A stretch of DNA of 64,000 bases from an uncultured Collinsella sp. (GCA_937995345.1 CALKKS010000013.1:62001-126000); one strand, 5' to 3'; counted from the stretch's first letter, positions 17,020-25,807 are shown. Notes: generated by a model from the sequence alone, not told the origin. Numbers and translations: made by a program.

Positions 17020-18183
17020 CTACAGTGTCTCGATAAAGGCGGCGATGCGCGTCTCGATCTGGCCCATGTCGCCGTTGCTGTAGTCGGTCTCGATCTTCAT
17101 GTACGGAATGCCCGCGCCCTCGACGGCCTCCTGCATGCGGGCGCTTTCCACATTGAAGGTGTGGCACGCCTGCAGCACGCTCTCAACGACGCCGTCGACG
17201 TGGTACTTCTCGCACATGGCCAGCGTGTTGTCCATGCGGCCGTCGTTGGGCGTCATGACCGAGCAGTTGATGTCCAGATAGCGATCGGCGATAGCGCGCA
17301 GGATATCGGGCGCGTCGGGGTCAATCATCATGGCGGCCGTACGCTCGCCCGAGCAGTCGTCCATGCACACGACCACGCCGCCGTTGGACTCGATGGTGCG
17401 GCCGATCTTGTTGATCACGCCACCCACCGGGCAGCCGGTGATAAGGATGCGCTTGGCATCCGCCACAACGGGGCGCTCGCCCGCGTCGTAAACCTCGCGC
17501 AGGGCAGCGACCTTCTGCTCCAGCTGCTGCGTATAGGCCTCGATTTCAAAGCTAAACGTACCGGCAAACATGGTGCTCATCAGGTCGACGCCGCTCATGG
17601 CCGCCGGCTGGTTGGCCTGCAGCGCAAACATCTCGAGCTGGGCGGCACGCAGGCGGTTGCGGCGGCGGACGGCAGCGCGCAGGTCGTCATCGGTAATCGT
17701 AATGCCGTAGAAGTTCTCGAGCTCCTCCTTGAGCAGGCGACACTCCTCGTACCAGCCCTCGCGTTCGTAGGCACGGTCACGGCTCTGCGGCAAATGTAGA
17801 ATGTGCGTGCGCTTGAGCTCGTTGAGCAGCTCGTACATCTTCTTCTTGCCGTCGCAGGTGGTCTCGCCGATGATCAAGTCGCTAAAGTACGTAAACGGGC
17901 ACTTTTGCGAATAGGCAAAGCCGTAGGTCGACTTGATGAGCGGGCACAGGTTTGCCGGCAGCACCTTCTCGGCCTCGGGAATCACCTCGTCGGACGTACC
18001 GCACAGGGCGACGCTTGCAGCCCCCGCAGCATCGATAATCTCGAGCGGCGTATAGCTGCACAAAAAACCGACCAGGCGATTACCCGCCTGTTTGTAATCC
18101 TTCACGCGAATAAACGCCGCCTTGCGCTGCTCGTTGAACTCCTCAAACGTGCGCGGCAACGGCTGCTCAGAAACCTCGGACAT
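17020..18183 (-). CDS. 2-hydroxyacyl-CoA dehydratase family protein, second subunit-like
   Basis: 387-aa HgdB/double-cubane-type protein. It keeps the Cys pattern of the family: GFLCSYTP, ALCGTS, NLCPLIK, KCPFTYFSDL, ETTCDGKKKMYE, VCMDDCSGER and INCSVMTPNDGRMD. These would bind [4Fe-4S] or double-cubane clusters. ATG 18183 follows AAGGAG. It is homologous to the next gene upstream (18411-19694), so the pair may form a heterodimer. True 2-hydroxyacyl-CoA dehydratases and the double-cubane proteins (DCCP) are both possible; no acyl-CoA pathway genes are nearby, which favours the latter or a new substrate. Confidence 0.82.
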   Translation of the reverse strand: MSEVSEQPLPRTFEEFNEQRKAAFIRVKDYKQAGNRLVGFLCSYTPLEIIDAAGAASVALCGTSDEVIPEAEKVLPANLCPLIKSTYGFAYSQKCPFTYFSDLIIGETTCDGKKKMYELLNELKRTHILHLPQSRDRAYEREGWYEECRLLKEELENFYGITITDDDLRAAVRRRNRLRAAQLEMFALQANQPAAMSGVDLMSTMFAGTFSFEIEAYTQQLEQKVAALREVYDAGERPVVADAKRILITGCPVGGVINKIGRTIESNGGVVVCMDDCSGERTAAMMIDPDAPDILRAIADRYLDINCSVMTPNDGRMDNTLAMCEKYHVDGVVESVLQACHTFNVESARMQEAVEGAGIPYMKIETDYSNGDMGQIETRIAAFIETL

Positions 18184-18219
18184 AGAACTCCTTGTTATCA
18201 AATAAATGGACAGAGGAAA

Positions 18220-18404
18220 CGGCTTTCCCAGGTACCCGAGGTTGCCGTGAAAGAGGAGCGCCGCGTACTTTGGTACGCAAGCGACGGTTTGAACGGCAAG
18301 ATCGGGTGCCTGGGTGCCGCAGATTCCGAGCGACAAGCCTGACGACGCGTACTTTGGTACGCGAGGAGGGTTGGAGCCGGAAGGTGCGGTGCCTGGGAAA
18401 GCCG
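18220..18404. repeat. 185-bp intergenic element with 17-bp terminal inverted repeats
   Basis: CGGCTTTCCCAGGTACC (18220-18236) and GGTGCCTGGGAAAGCCG (18388-18404) match as inverted repeats at 16 of 17 positions. Inside are two copies of GCGTAC-TTTG-GTACGC (18263-18278 and 18347-18362), each a perfect 6-bp hairpin. The element fills almost all of the gap between the two dehydratase-family genes and has no coding potential. It resembles a miniature inverted-repeat element. Confidence 0.75.
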
Positions 18405-18410
18405 CGCGGC

Positions 18411-19694
18411 CTAGATCGTCTCCAAGAAGGCCTCAATGCGGGTCTGCAGCTGGCCTGCGTCCTCGCCGGCGTAGTCGGTCGTGATGTGCATAAAGGGAAT
18501 ACCGGCCTCCTCGGCGGCCTTCTCCACGGCGAAGGACTCCATCTCGTAGAGCGTGCAGAACTGCAGGGCCACGTCGACGATGCCGTCGGCATGCAGGTCG
18601 CGCGCCATCTGGACGATGTCCTTCATACGCTGGTCGTTGGGGGTAAAGACGGCGCAGTTGATCTTAAAGTAGCGCTCGGCGATGGCGTCGAGCATCTCGT
18701 CGACCGTCTCGCCGGACTCGTCGACCAGATCCTTGTAGTAGCGCGAGCCCGTGCAGGACTCCTCGCCCACCACGACGCCGCCAGCCTTCTCGATCAGGTT
18801 GAACAGCTTCCAGTTGGGCACGGCCATGGGCGTACCGGTGTACAGAATGCGCTTGGTGCCCTTGGGCGCCACGCCCTCACCGTTGGCGACGCGCTCCTCG
18901 CACTCGGCAGCCATGTCGTTGATGGCGCCGGTTAGGCGCGGCGTGTCGTCCATGAAGGCAGCCTGCACGGTCAGCAGGCTGTCGAGACCGCTGATGGGCG
19001 CCGGGTCGGCGGCACGGGTCGCAGCCAGACGCTGCAGGGCGCGGCGCTTCTCGTTAACGGCGTGGATGGCAGCCTTCAGGCGCTCGGGCGTGATCTTGAC
19101 GCCGCACTCTTCCTCAATCTTGGCCGCGAGCTTCTTGACCTCGGCCTTCCAGGTCACGAGCGTCGACTCGTCGTGCACGTTGGGGATATCCATGACGTAC
19201 ATATTCTTTTGCGTGGCAAAGAACTCGTATGCCTTCTTCTTGCCGTCGCAAGTGTTCTCGCCGACTACCAGGTCGCTCGACTCGATGTAGGGGCAGACCT
19301 CACCCAACTTAAAGCCGGCAAAGCTCTTGATGAGCGGACAGGTGTTGCGCGGCAGATGCTCCTCGACCTTATCCGTTGCCCAATCGGCGCCAGAGCACAG
19401 GCCCACGGGAATGCCGTCGCAGGCAAGCACGATCTCCTCGGGCACGTAGACGCAGAACGAGCCGACGATCTTGGTGGCCTCGCCGGCCTCCTTCTTGTCG
19501 AGCATCTCCTTAATACGGCCGCTATGAATGTTGGTGGCAACAAAATCCAGGTAGGAAGTGGACTTGGGGCGATTGTTCTGCGTCAAGAACATATCCCCGT
19601 ACATCTGGCCCACGGCACCCAGCAGCATGTCGTGGTCGGCAAGATTCATGCCGAGGCTCTCCCACATCGGATGGAAATCAAATTCTTCAGCCAT
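18411..19694 (-). CDS. 2-hydroxyacyl-CoA dehydratase family protein, first subunit-like
   Basis: 427-aa protein of the HgdA/HgdB/double-cubane superfamily. Conserved Cys contexts are SFCVYVP, ACDGIPVGLCSGA, RNTCPLIKSF, EVCPYIES, ENTCDGKKKAYEF, EESCTGSRYY and INCAVFTPNDQRMKD. ATG 19694 follows GAGGGGAA. First gene of the co-directional run that continues through the activator to the selenium genes. It carries about 40 more N-terminal residues than its partner. The substrate is unknown. Its clusters would require the ATP-driven activator encoded downstream. Confidence 0.82.
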   Translation of the reverse strand: MAEEFDFHPMWESLGMNLADHDMLLGAVGQMYGDMFLTQNNRPKSTSYLDFVATNIHSGRIKEMLDKKEAGEATKIVGSFCVYVPEEIVLACDGIPVGLCSGADWATDKVEEHLPRNTCPLIKSFAGFKLGEVCPYIESSDLVVGENTCDGKKKAYEFFATQKNMYVMDIPNVHDESTLVTWKAEVKKLAAKIEEECGVKITPERLKAAIHAVNEKRRALQRLAATRAADPAPISGLDSLLTVQAAFMDDTPRLTGAINDMAAECEERVANGEGVAPKGTKRILYTGTPMAVPNWKLFNLIEKAGGVVVGEESCTGSRYYKDLVDESGETVDEMLDAIAERYFKINCAVFTPNDQRMKDIVQMARDLHADGIVDVALQFCTLYEMESFAVEKAAEEAGIPFMHITTDYAGEDAGQLQTRIEAFLETI

Positions 19695-20144
19695 GACGGT
19701 TCCCCTCTCGAACCAAAAATGAATAGCTACGGTATTGCTGCACGGTGGGTGGCGAAAACCCAGCCGTGCTTAAACCCGGAATTTTGGGGAACCTGCTTTG
19801 CGGTTGATGATTTAGTTGTGCGTCGTCTCTCCCGGAGCCGTGAACATACCTGCTCATATGCGGCTCCGAGCCATATAGAGGGCGCGCGCGGCAACGCGAC
19901 GCGAATATGTCTTCTGCGGCATCGGCGCGCCCTCCTTTTCTCGTCGAAGGTAACTATATCAACGGTCGTCGTCCAGACGAATACCGCCGACACGCGTACG
20001 ACAGCATCGGGATGCGAATATCTCGCTGACTGATAAATAATTATTAGATTAATAAGGTTTTGTCATCCCCGATTCGGCGAATGGCAGCCCGTTAAGGACC
20101 CGGACGGCCAAGGAACCAATCCCCCGACCGTACCGCACACCGCG
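19695..20144. other. 450-bp gene-free region with hairpins upstream of the dehydratase run
   Basis: No credible gene. Hairpins present: GCACGG...CCGTGC with an inner GGGT/ACCC stem (19749-19778), CGGAGCCG/CGGCTCCG (19834-19868) and GAGGGCGCGC/GCGCGCCCTC (19878-19936). All would lie in the 5' leader of the first dehydratase gene if transcription starts near the TATAGT around 19950. An AT-rich stretch (20030-20060) marks the modC side. It could be a structured leader; no known riboswitch class was recognised. Confidence 0.4.
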
Positions 20145-21215
20145 CTATCGGCAAACCAGATGGATTCTGCTCGCATCAAAATGCATGCGCAGGGTCTCCC
20201 CCGCCTGCGGCAACTCCTCGACAGGCACACTCACCTTGTTGACCTTCCACTGCAGGCGCGTCGGTGCGTCGGCACGTGGCACATCCAGCAGCACCAAGCG
20301 CTCAAAACGCGAATCGCTCACGCGGGCCACGTGCAGGTCGTAGCTGTTGCGACCACGCTCGGCACGGTTGTCCACATGGAAGTAGCTCGCGCGGATGCCC
20401 AGGTACGCCACGTTATCGGGCACCTCGCGGCCCACATTGAAGGTCATGCCCCAGTCCAGGGCTTCAACTTCCTGAGGCCCGATCTTGCGCGCACGGCTCG
20501 TGTTCTTGCAGCCCGTCAGGCGCAGCGCGGCCAAGGTTTGCGGCCGGCGGACCACATCCTCGACGGAACCGATCTCCTCCACATGCCCGTTGTGCATCAC
20601 ACAGATGCGCTCGCACAGGCGACATGCCTCATCGATATCGTGGCTCACGTACAGCACGGTGCGGTTGCAGACATCGAACAGGTCGAGCATGTTTTGCTCA
20701 AGCGCGCTCTTGAGATACGCATCGAGTGCGCTCATGGGCTCGTCGAACATGAAGATGCCCGGGTGCGCCGCCACCATGCGGGCAAGCGCCACACGCTGCT
20801 GCTGGCCGCCCGAAAGTCGCGCGGGATAGCGGTCGGCAAAGTCGGCCAGGCCAAAGATACCCAGATAGCGTTCGGCAAGCTTTTTGCGCGCTGCGGCGTC
20901 GCCGGCATCCTCAACGCCGGCACAAACGTTATCGGCCACCGTCATATTGGGAAACAGCTGATAGTTTTGGAACAGCAGGGCGCATTTGCGTTCCTGGGGC
21001 GACAAGTTGATGCCCGCGGGAGAGTCGAAGAAGGTCACACCATTGACGACGATCTTGCCCTCATCGGGCGTCTCCACGCCGGCGATGCAGCGCAAGGTGC
21101 AACTCTTGCCACAACCGGAAGCACCAAGCAGCGCCACGCGTTCTTCGCCAGCCTCGAGTTGAATGTCGAGGGTAAAGCCGGGATAACGCTTTTTGATATC
21201 CAGAACGAGCGACAT
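20145..21215 (-). CDS. modC: Molybdate ABC transporter ATP-binding protein
   Basis: 356-aa ABC ATPase. Walker A GASGCGKS (about 31-38), Q-loop, signature LSGGQQQR, Walker B IFMFDEP and a switch His in YVSHD are intact. The C-terminal about 120 residues form an accessory domain like the MOP/TOBE regulatory part of ModC. It powers molybdate import through ModB. ATG 21215 follows the modB stop by 3 nt. Supplies Mo for the FdhF cofactor. Confidence 0.9.
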   Translation of the reverse strand: MSLVLDIKKRYPGFTLDIQLEAGEERVALLGASGCGKSCTLRCIAGVETPDEGKIVVNGVTFFDSPAGINLSPQERKCALLFQNYQLFPNMTVADNVCAGVEDAGDAAARKKLAERYLGIFGLADFADRYPARLSGGQQQRVALARMVAAHPGIFMFDEPMSALDAYLKSALEQNMLDLFDVCNRTVLYVSHDIDEACRLCERICVMHNGHVEEIGSVEDVVRRPQTLAALRLTGCKNTSRARKIGPQEVEALDWGMTFNVGREVPDNVAYLGIRASYFHVDNRAERGRNSYDLHVARVSDSRFERLVLLDVPRADAPTRLQWKVNKVSVPVEELPQAGETLRMHFDASRIHLVCR

Positions 21216-21218
21216 GGC

Positions 21219-22700
21219 CTATCGACCTCCCTTCGCGACCGCGTCGTCACGCATAAGCTCGGCCAACGCTTCGCGATCGATACGCAGGGCATCGCCACCG
21301 ACGGGGTCGAGCGAATCGCCCTGACCGACAAGCTCCTTGGCCTGTTTGCGCTCCGCGCGGGAGAGACCCCGCTCGCGGTACTTTTGCGAATGCGCCGTGT
21401 ACATGTTGATGAATAGGATGACCAAGAAGCTGAAGACGATCACGACGACGACCCAAAAGAGCGCCACCGACGTATTGCCGCCCATCCACTCAAAGTAGAT
21501 GGCGATGGGAATGGTCTGCGTAATGCCGGCATAGTTGCCCGCGAAGAACAGCGTGCAGCCAAACTCGCCCATGGCGCGGGCAAAGGCGAGCACCGTGCCG
21601 GCGGCAATAGAGGGCCAGCCGAGAGGCATCATGAGCTTGGTAAAGATGCGTCGCTCGGACCAGCCCAGCGTGCGCGCTGCATCGAGCATCTGCGTGTCGA
21701 GGCTCTCGAAGGCGCCGAGTGCCGTACGATAGACGAGCGGGAACGACACCACCACGGCAGAGATCACCGCCGCGGGCCACGTAAAGACAATCGAGATGCC
21801 GTGCGCGATCAGCCACTGGCCCACCCCAGTAGAGCGACCGAACAGCATGAGGAGCAAAAAGCCGCAGACCGTGGGCGGCAGCACCATAGGGATGGTAAAG
21901 ACCGAATCGAGCAGGCCCTTCACGCGGCTCGTGGTGCCCATGGTCTTCCATGCGGCAAACAGGCCCAGCGCGAACGCGATCACCAAGGCGAGACCGCTCG
22001 TCTTGATGGACACCCAAAACGGGCGGTAGTCAATACTGCCAAAGAAGGTCGCGGCGCGCTCCGCTAGCGAGGTCGGCTCCGTCGTCGAGACACTCGCATA
22101 CGGCACCAAGGCGGCGTTATCGCTCCACAGGGCTCCGTCACCCAGATTGAGCCCGGGGTTTGCGGCGTCCGCGGCATTCACGACGGTGTAGTAGTCGCCG
22201 TCGTCGCCCTTCACCTTAAACAGATAACGGTAATCGCCCTGTACCAGCTCATTGTCCGAGGTAAACACCCACTCGAGCTTGGAGTCCTCCAGCAGCGCGC
22301 CTCCCATGGAGTGAGACTTATCGAGCCCCGCGAGCATCTTTTTGAGCGCCTTTTGGTCTGAGGCATTTGCGATATCGAGGCCCGCTTCCTTGGCGGCATG
22401 CGCATCGACCCACACCACGATGCTCGTAGGCGTGGTCACCGTTACGAGCGACGTCTTTCTGTAGATGGGAAAACGATAACCCTCGGGCTGGTCGGCAAAC
22501 GAGCGGGCCGTGCCCTTGGCGTTGCGCTCAAAGGCGTTGAGGCCAAAATCGACGCCATCGATAAGCGCAGAGTCCTCTGTCGCTTGGCGTCCGTCGGCAG
22601 TGGCGAAGAGCGCCTCGGCTCGGGCAACCCCAGGCAGCGCCGTCAGTGCGCAGACAATCGCCGCCAACGCAGAGAACAGGCAAATCGTTTTCCTTGACAC
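21219..22700 (-). CDS. modB: Molybdate ABC transporter permease with extra N-terminal extracytoplasmic domain
   Basis: 493 aa, about twice the normal ModB length (roughly 225). Residues 1-28 look like a signal peptide or anchor (LFSALAAIVCALTALPGVARA). Residues about 29-235 form a soluble domain I cannot assign. Residues about 240-450 are the ModB permease, with the EAA loop LDAARTLGWSERRIFTKLMMP and the family segment GEFGCTLFFAGNYAGITQTI. A charged cytoplasmic tail follows. Start ATG 22700 has GAGGAG upstream. The extra domain is the oddity: it might capture substrate or dock ModA. Confidence 0.88.
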   Translation of the reverse strand: MSRKTICLFSALAAIVCALTALPGVARAEALFATADGRQATEDSALIDGVDFGLNAFERNAKGTARSFADQPEGYRFPIYRKTSLVTVTTPTSIVVWVDAHAAKEAGLDIANASDQKALKKMLAGLDKSHSMGGALLEDSKLEWVFTSDNELVQGDYRYLFKVKGDDGDYYTVVNAADAANPGLNLGDGALWSDNAALVPYASVSTTEPTSLAERAATFFGSIDYRPFWVSIKTSGLALVIAFALGLFAAWKTMGTTSRVKGLLDSVFTIPMVLPPTVCGFLLLMLFGRSTGVGQWLIAHGISIVFTWPAAVISAVVVSFPLVYRTALGAFESLDTQMLDAARTLGWSERRIFTKLMMPLGWPSIAAGTVLAFARAMGEFGCTLFFAGNYAGITQTIPIAIYFEWMGGNTSVALFWVVVVIVFSFLVILFINMYTAHSQKYRERGLSRAERKQAKELVGQGDSLDPVGGDALRIDREALAELMRDDAVAKGGR

Positions 22701-22756
22701 GGGCGACTCCTCAAATACAGGGCAACGGCGCGCGGGTACGCCGCTTCAATCTAAAT

Positions 22757-22786
22757 AGGGCGGGCGATCGCAAGAACGCCCGCCCT
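22757..22786 (-). terminator. Hairpin between modA and modB
   Basis: AGGGCGGGCG (22757-22766) pairs perfectly with CGCCCGCCCT (22777-22786). It lies just after the modA stop and is followed by ATTTAGATT rather than a clean T-run. It probably lowers modBC relative to modA, as is common for binding-protein transporters. Confidence 0.55.
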
Positions 22787-22817
22787 CAAGCATATCGTTA
22801 TGCAGCGCTCTTCTGCA

Positions 22818-23693
22818 CTACTCGGAAAGCTCAAAGCCGTACTTAGCCCAAATCTTCTGCGCCTTCTTGTTAGACAGGCAGAAGTCGATGAACGCCTTGG
22901 CCTCGTCGGCATGCTCGGAGCTCTCGGCCACGGCACCCGGGTACACAATGGGCTTGTGCGAATCCTCGGGGCACACGAAGGCCTCCTCGATGCCGTCGTA
23001 GCGGTAGATGTCGGAGCTGTAGACAAAACCTGCCACGCAGTCGCCCGTGGACACGTAGGCGGCAGCGGTGCCGACCTTATCGGCCAGCGCGACCTTGTCG
23101 GCAATCTCGGGCGCGTACTCGCCGTCGTCGCCCTCGGTGCCGGTGTAGAGGCCGACGGAGGCCAGCGCCTGGTTGGCGTACTTGCCGGCCGGAACGGTCT
23201 TGGCGTCGCCGATGGCGATCTTGCCGTCCAGGTTCGCGACATCGGCGATGGCCTCGACCTTGGTGTCGGAGCCCTCGGCGCGAATGATCACGAGGTCGTT
23301 GACGAACATGTCCTCACGCGTGTCGGCATCGACGAGCTCGGCAGTCTCGGCATCGTCCATGGTGCCCTTGGAAGCGGTGATGAGCACGTCGACAGCAGCG
23401 CCGGCCTTCATCTGCTCGACCAGGTCGCCAGAGGCCTTGAACTGCGTGTCGGCAAAGGTGGTGCCGGTCTGGTCGGTGTAGAGTTCCTGGACCTCGGGAA
23501 GGGCCTTCTCGAGCGAGTTGGCGGCGAAAATCTGCAGCTCGACGGCCTTCTTCTTAGAGGAGGACTTGGCAGAACCTGCGTCGGAACCAGCAGACTCGGA
23601 CTCCTTGTTACCCGAGCAGCCAGCAAGGCCAAGGCCGGTTGCAGCAGTGGCAGAAAGCGAAACGAAACCGCGGCGAGAAACCATATCGAACAT
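22818..23693 (-). CDS. modA: Molybdate-binding lipoprotein
   Basis: 291-aa periplasmic-type binding protein. An N-terminal signal with lipobox LGLAGCSGN is followed by a low-complexity Ser/Ala/Lys linker (about 30-48). The mature domain begins ELQIFAANSLEKALPEVQ and has the ModA-like segments SGDLVEQMKAGAAVDVLITA and YPGAVAESSEHADEAKAFIDF. ATG 23693 has AAAGGG upstream. It delivers molybdate (possibly tungstate) to ModB. A hyphenated dyad lies upstream of its promoter. Confidence 0.9.
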   Translation of the reverse strand: MFDMVSRRGFVSLSATAATGLGLAGCSGNKESESAGSDAGSAKSSSKKKAVELQIFAANSLEKALPEVQELYTDQTGTTFADTQFKASGDLVEQMKAGAAVDVLITASKGTMDDAETAELVDADTREDMFVNDLVIIRAEGSDTKVEAIADVANLDGKIAIGDAKTVPAGKYANQALASVGLYTGTEGDDGEYAPEIADKVALADKVGTAAAYVSTGDCVAGFVYSSDIYRYDGIEEAFVCPEDSHKPIVYPGAVAESSEHADEAKAFIDFCLSNKKAQKIWAKYGFELSE

Positions 23694-23753
23694 ATTGAAC
23701 CCTTTCGGACCTTGTGCCCGGGCACCCCACCGCGGGCTTTATTCTGTAATCAG

Positions 23754-23813
23754 ATTATACTTCAGCGCGAATAATGGCAGTGAGAAATTATTCTCGCATG
23801 AGAATATATTTTC
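23754..23813 (-). promoter_or_regulatory. modA promoter and upstream dyad operator
   Basis: On the minus strand a perfect TATAAT lies at 23759-23754. CTGCCA at 23780-23775 could be the -35, with a short 15-nt spacer. Immediately upstream, 23784-23813 is an AT-rich hyphenated dyad (AAATTATTCTC / GAGAATATATTT, one base indel). It may bind a ModE-like or other metal regulator. It does not resemble the E. coli ModE box as I remember it. Confidence 0.45.
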
Positions 23814-23898
23814 AGATTACGACACGCATCGACTTCACCTCGGCATCAAGCAAAAAGGCGGAGCAACCGTTCGGGTCACTCCGCCGCAGGTGAAACAC

Positions 23899-24378
23899 TT
23901 ATTTGGTGTGTCCGCCGCCCGCCGTCATCTGTGCCGCGTGTTCCATCTGGTCGGCAATCGCCTCCCAGCTTTCGCGGGCTGCCTTGGTGGATCCGGGAAA
24001 GTTTACGACAAGTGTATGACCGCGTTGCATGCACACGGCGCGCGACAGCATCGCGCGGCGCGTCTTGGTCATCGAGTACGCGCGAATCGCCTCGGCAATG
24101 CCCGGCACATCGCGGTCGCAGACGGCGCGCGTTGCCTCGGGCGTCACGTCGCGCATCGAAAGTCCCGTGCCGCCGCAGGTGAGCACTACATTGGCCTGAT
24201 GCACGTCAGCAGCATCCATGATGGCATCGCCGATCTCGCTGACGTCGTCGCGCACGACCACGTGCGAAGCGACCGACCAGCCCTGAGCCGCAATAAGTTC
24301 CTCGAGCGCGGCTCCGGCCTCATCCTGGGCAAGATCGCGCGTATCCGAACACGTCACGATCGAAATCTTCAACTCCAT
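23899..24378 (-). CDS. Molybdopterin adenylyltransferase (MogA/MoaB family)
   Basis: 159-aa MogA/MoaB/Cnx1G-type protein. It activates molybdopterin by adenylation before Mo insertion. Family motif TCGGTGLSMRDVTPEATRAV is present (about residues 69-88), followed by PGIAEAIRAYS. ATG 24378 follows TAGGAGGAG and lies 10 nt after the moeA stop. Works directly before MoeA in the pathway. MogA versus MoaB cannot be settled by eye. Confidence 0.88.
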   Translation of the reverse strand: MELKISIVTCSDTRDLAQDEAGAALEELIAAQGWSVASHVVVRDDVSEIGDAIMDAADVHQANVVLTCGGTGLSMRDVTPEATRAVCDRDVPGIAEAIRAYSMTKTRRAMLSRAVCMQRGHTLVVNFPGSTKAARESWEAIADQMEHAAQMTAGGGHTK

Positions 24379-24388
24379 AGCGCTCCTC

Positions 24389-25651
24389 CTAAAGCACGGT
24401 GCCCTCGGGCAAGTCGACGCGGACGACATCCACGACATCGCCCGGCTCGAGCTCGCACGGGCCCTCGTTAATGCGCAGCAGACAATTTGCGCGCTGCATC
24501 GTGCCAAGCAGCGCCGAATTCTGGCTCTTGGCCTCAGTCACCATAAGCTCGCCGGTCTGGGCATCGCGCGCAACCGTGGCGCGGTCATAGAATCGACGGT
24601 CCTGGCGCTTCTTCACTCCGTGTGTCAGCATTGCCTGTTGCACAGGACGCGCCCCCTCGGCAAAGCCGCGCATCTTGCGAATCGCCGGGCGCGCGAGCAT
24701 CTCAAAGCCCACGTAAGCCGCAGCGGGATTACCCGAAAGCCCCAGGTACGGTTTGCCGCCGAGCAGTCCAAACGTGATGGCCTTGCCGGGACGCATCGAG
24801 ATGCGATCGAACAGGACCTCGCCCTCGCGCTGGACCAGCGCCGTCACGTAGTCGTAGTCGCCCGCCGAGGCGCCACCGCTCGTAATGACAAAATCGCACT
24901 CGCGCACCGCGCGGTGTACGAGCTCGGATATCGCCTGCTCGTCGTCGGGCGCAATGCCATAGAAGACAGGCTCGGCACCGGCATCGAGTGCCTCGGCCAT
25001 CAGCGCCGAGGAGTTGGAATCGCGAATCTGGCCACGCGCCGGAAGCTCACTTGGAGCAACCAGCTCTGTGCCCAGCGAGATGATGCCCACGTGCGGTGCG
25101 GCGTGCACCTTCACGCTCGCGTACCCGGCGCTTGCCAGCAGGCCCGCACCAGCCGGCGCCACAACCTCGCCGGCGCGCATCACGACGTCGCCGGCATGGG
25201 CTTCTTCGGCAGCAGAGCGAACGTTCTCCCCCACCTTAGCCGGCGCCGAGAAGCGGACGTGCGAGCCCTCGTTGCCATCGCCATCGAGCACGTCGACGAT
25301 CTCGTACTTCACCACGGCATCGGCGCCCTCTGGCACCGGCGCGCCCGTCATAATGCGGACCGTCTCGCCCGCGCCAATCGTACCCTTAAACACATGACCC
25401 GCCGCCTCGTGGCCAACAACGGAAAGCGTCACCGGAGTATCGCCGGTGGCCGCACCAAGGTCGACGGCGCGTACGGCATACCCGTCCATGGCGCTGTTAG
25501 CAAATGGCGAGATGTCGATATCGGCCACGGCTTCCTCGGCCAAGGGAAGACCGGCCGCCTGCCATACGGGAATCTCGACAACCCCGGTCGGACTCACATG
25601 TGACAAGACAATTGCCTGCGCGTCCTCCAGCGGAATGAGCTTCTCTGCCAT
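24389..25651 (-). CDS. moeA: Molybdopterin molybdenumtransferase
   Basis: 420-aa MoeA that inserts Mo into adenylated molybdopterin. Domains in order: N-terminal linker and domain I/II with SPFANSAMDGYAVRA, the MoCF-binding domain with ITSGGASAGDYDYV and GLSGNPAAAYVGFE, and the C-terminal beta domain. ATG 25651 is preferred over GTG 25657 because AAGAGG is correctly spaced. First gene of the minus-strand molybdenum cluster. Confidence 0.92.
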   Translation of the reverse strand: MAEKLIPLEDAQAIVLSHVSPTGVVEIPVWQAAGLPLAEEAVADIDISPFANSAMDGYAVRAVDLGAATGDTPVTLSVVGHEAAGHVFKGTIGAGETVRIMTGAPVPEGADAVVKYEIVDVLDGDGNEGSHVRFSAPAKVGENVRSAAEEAHAGDVVMRAGEVVAPAGAGLLASAGYASVKVHAAPHVGIISLGTELVAPSELPARGQIRDSNSSALMAEALDAGAEPVFYGIAPDDEQAISELVHRAVRECDFVITSGGASAGDYDYVTALVQREGEVLFDRISMRPGKAITFGLLGGKPYLGLSGNPAAAYVGFEMLARPAIRKMRGFAEGARPVQQAMLTHGVKKRQDRRFYDRATVARDAQTGELMVTEAKSQNSALLGTMQRANCLLRINEGPCELEPGDVVDVVRVDLPEGTVL

Positions 25652-25807
25652 ATGCACCTCTTACAGATCGCGGCGCGTAACAAGGGCGCCGATTCTTTAT
25701 GTTTTATTCAGTATAATCCCCCGCCGCTCAACCGTGAGACGGCCTGCACTCGCGAATACACCTGTCGGTTACGGGGCACGAAACAGAACCGAAACCAACC
25801 CACCGGC

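Noticed and set aside
17020..19694. Recent tandem duplication of one dehydratase gene
   Set aside because: The two proteins are homologous but strongly diverged, differ in length and keep separate Cys contexts, so they look like ancient distinct subunits.
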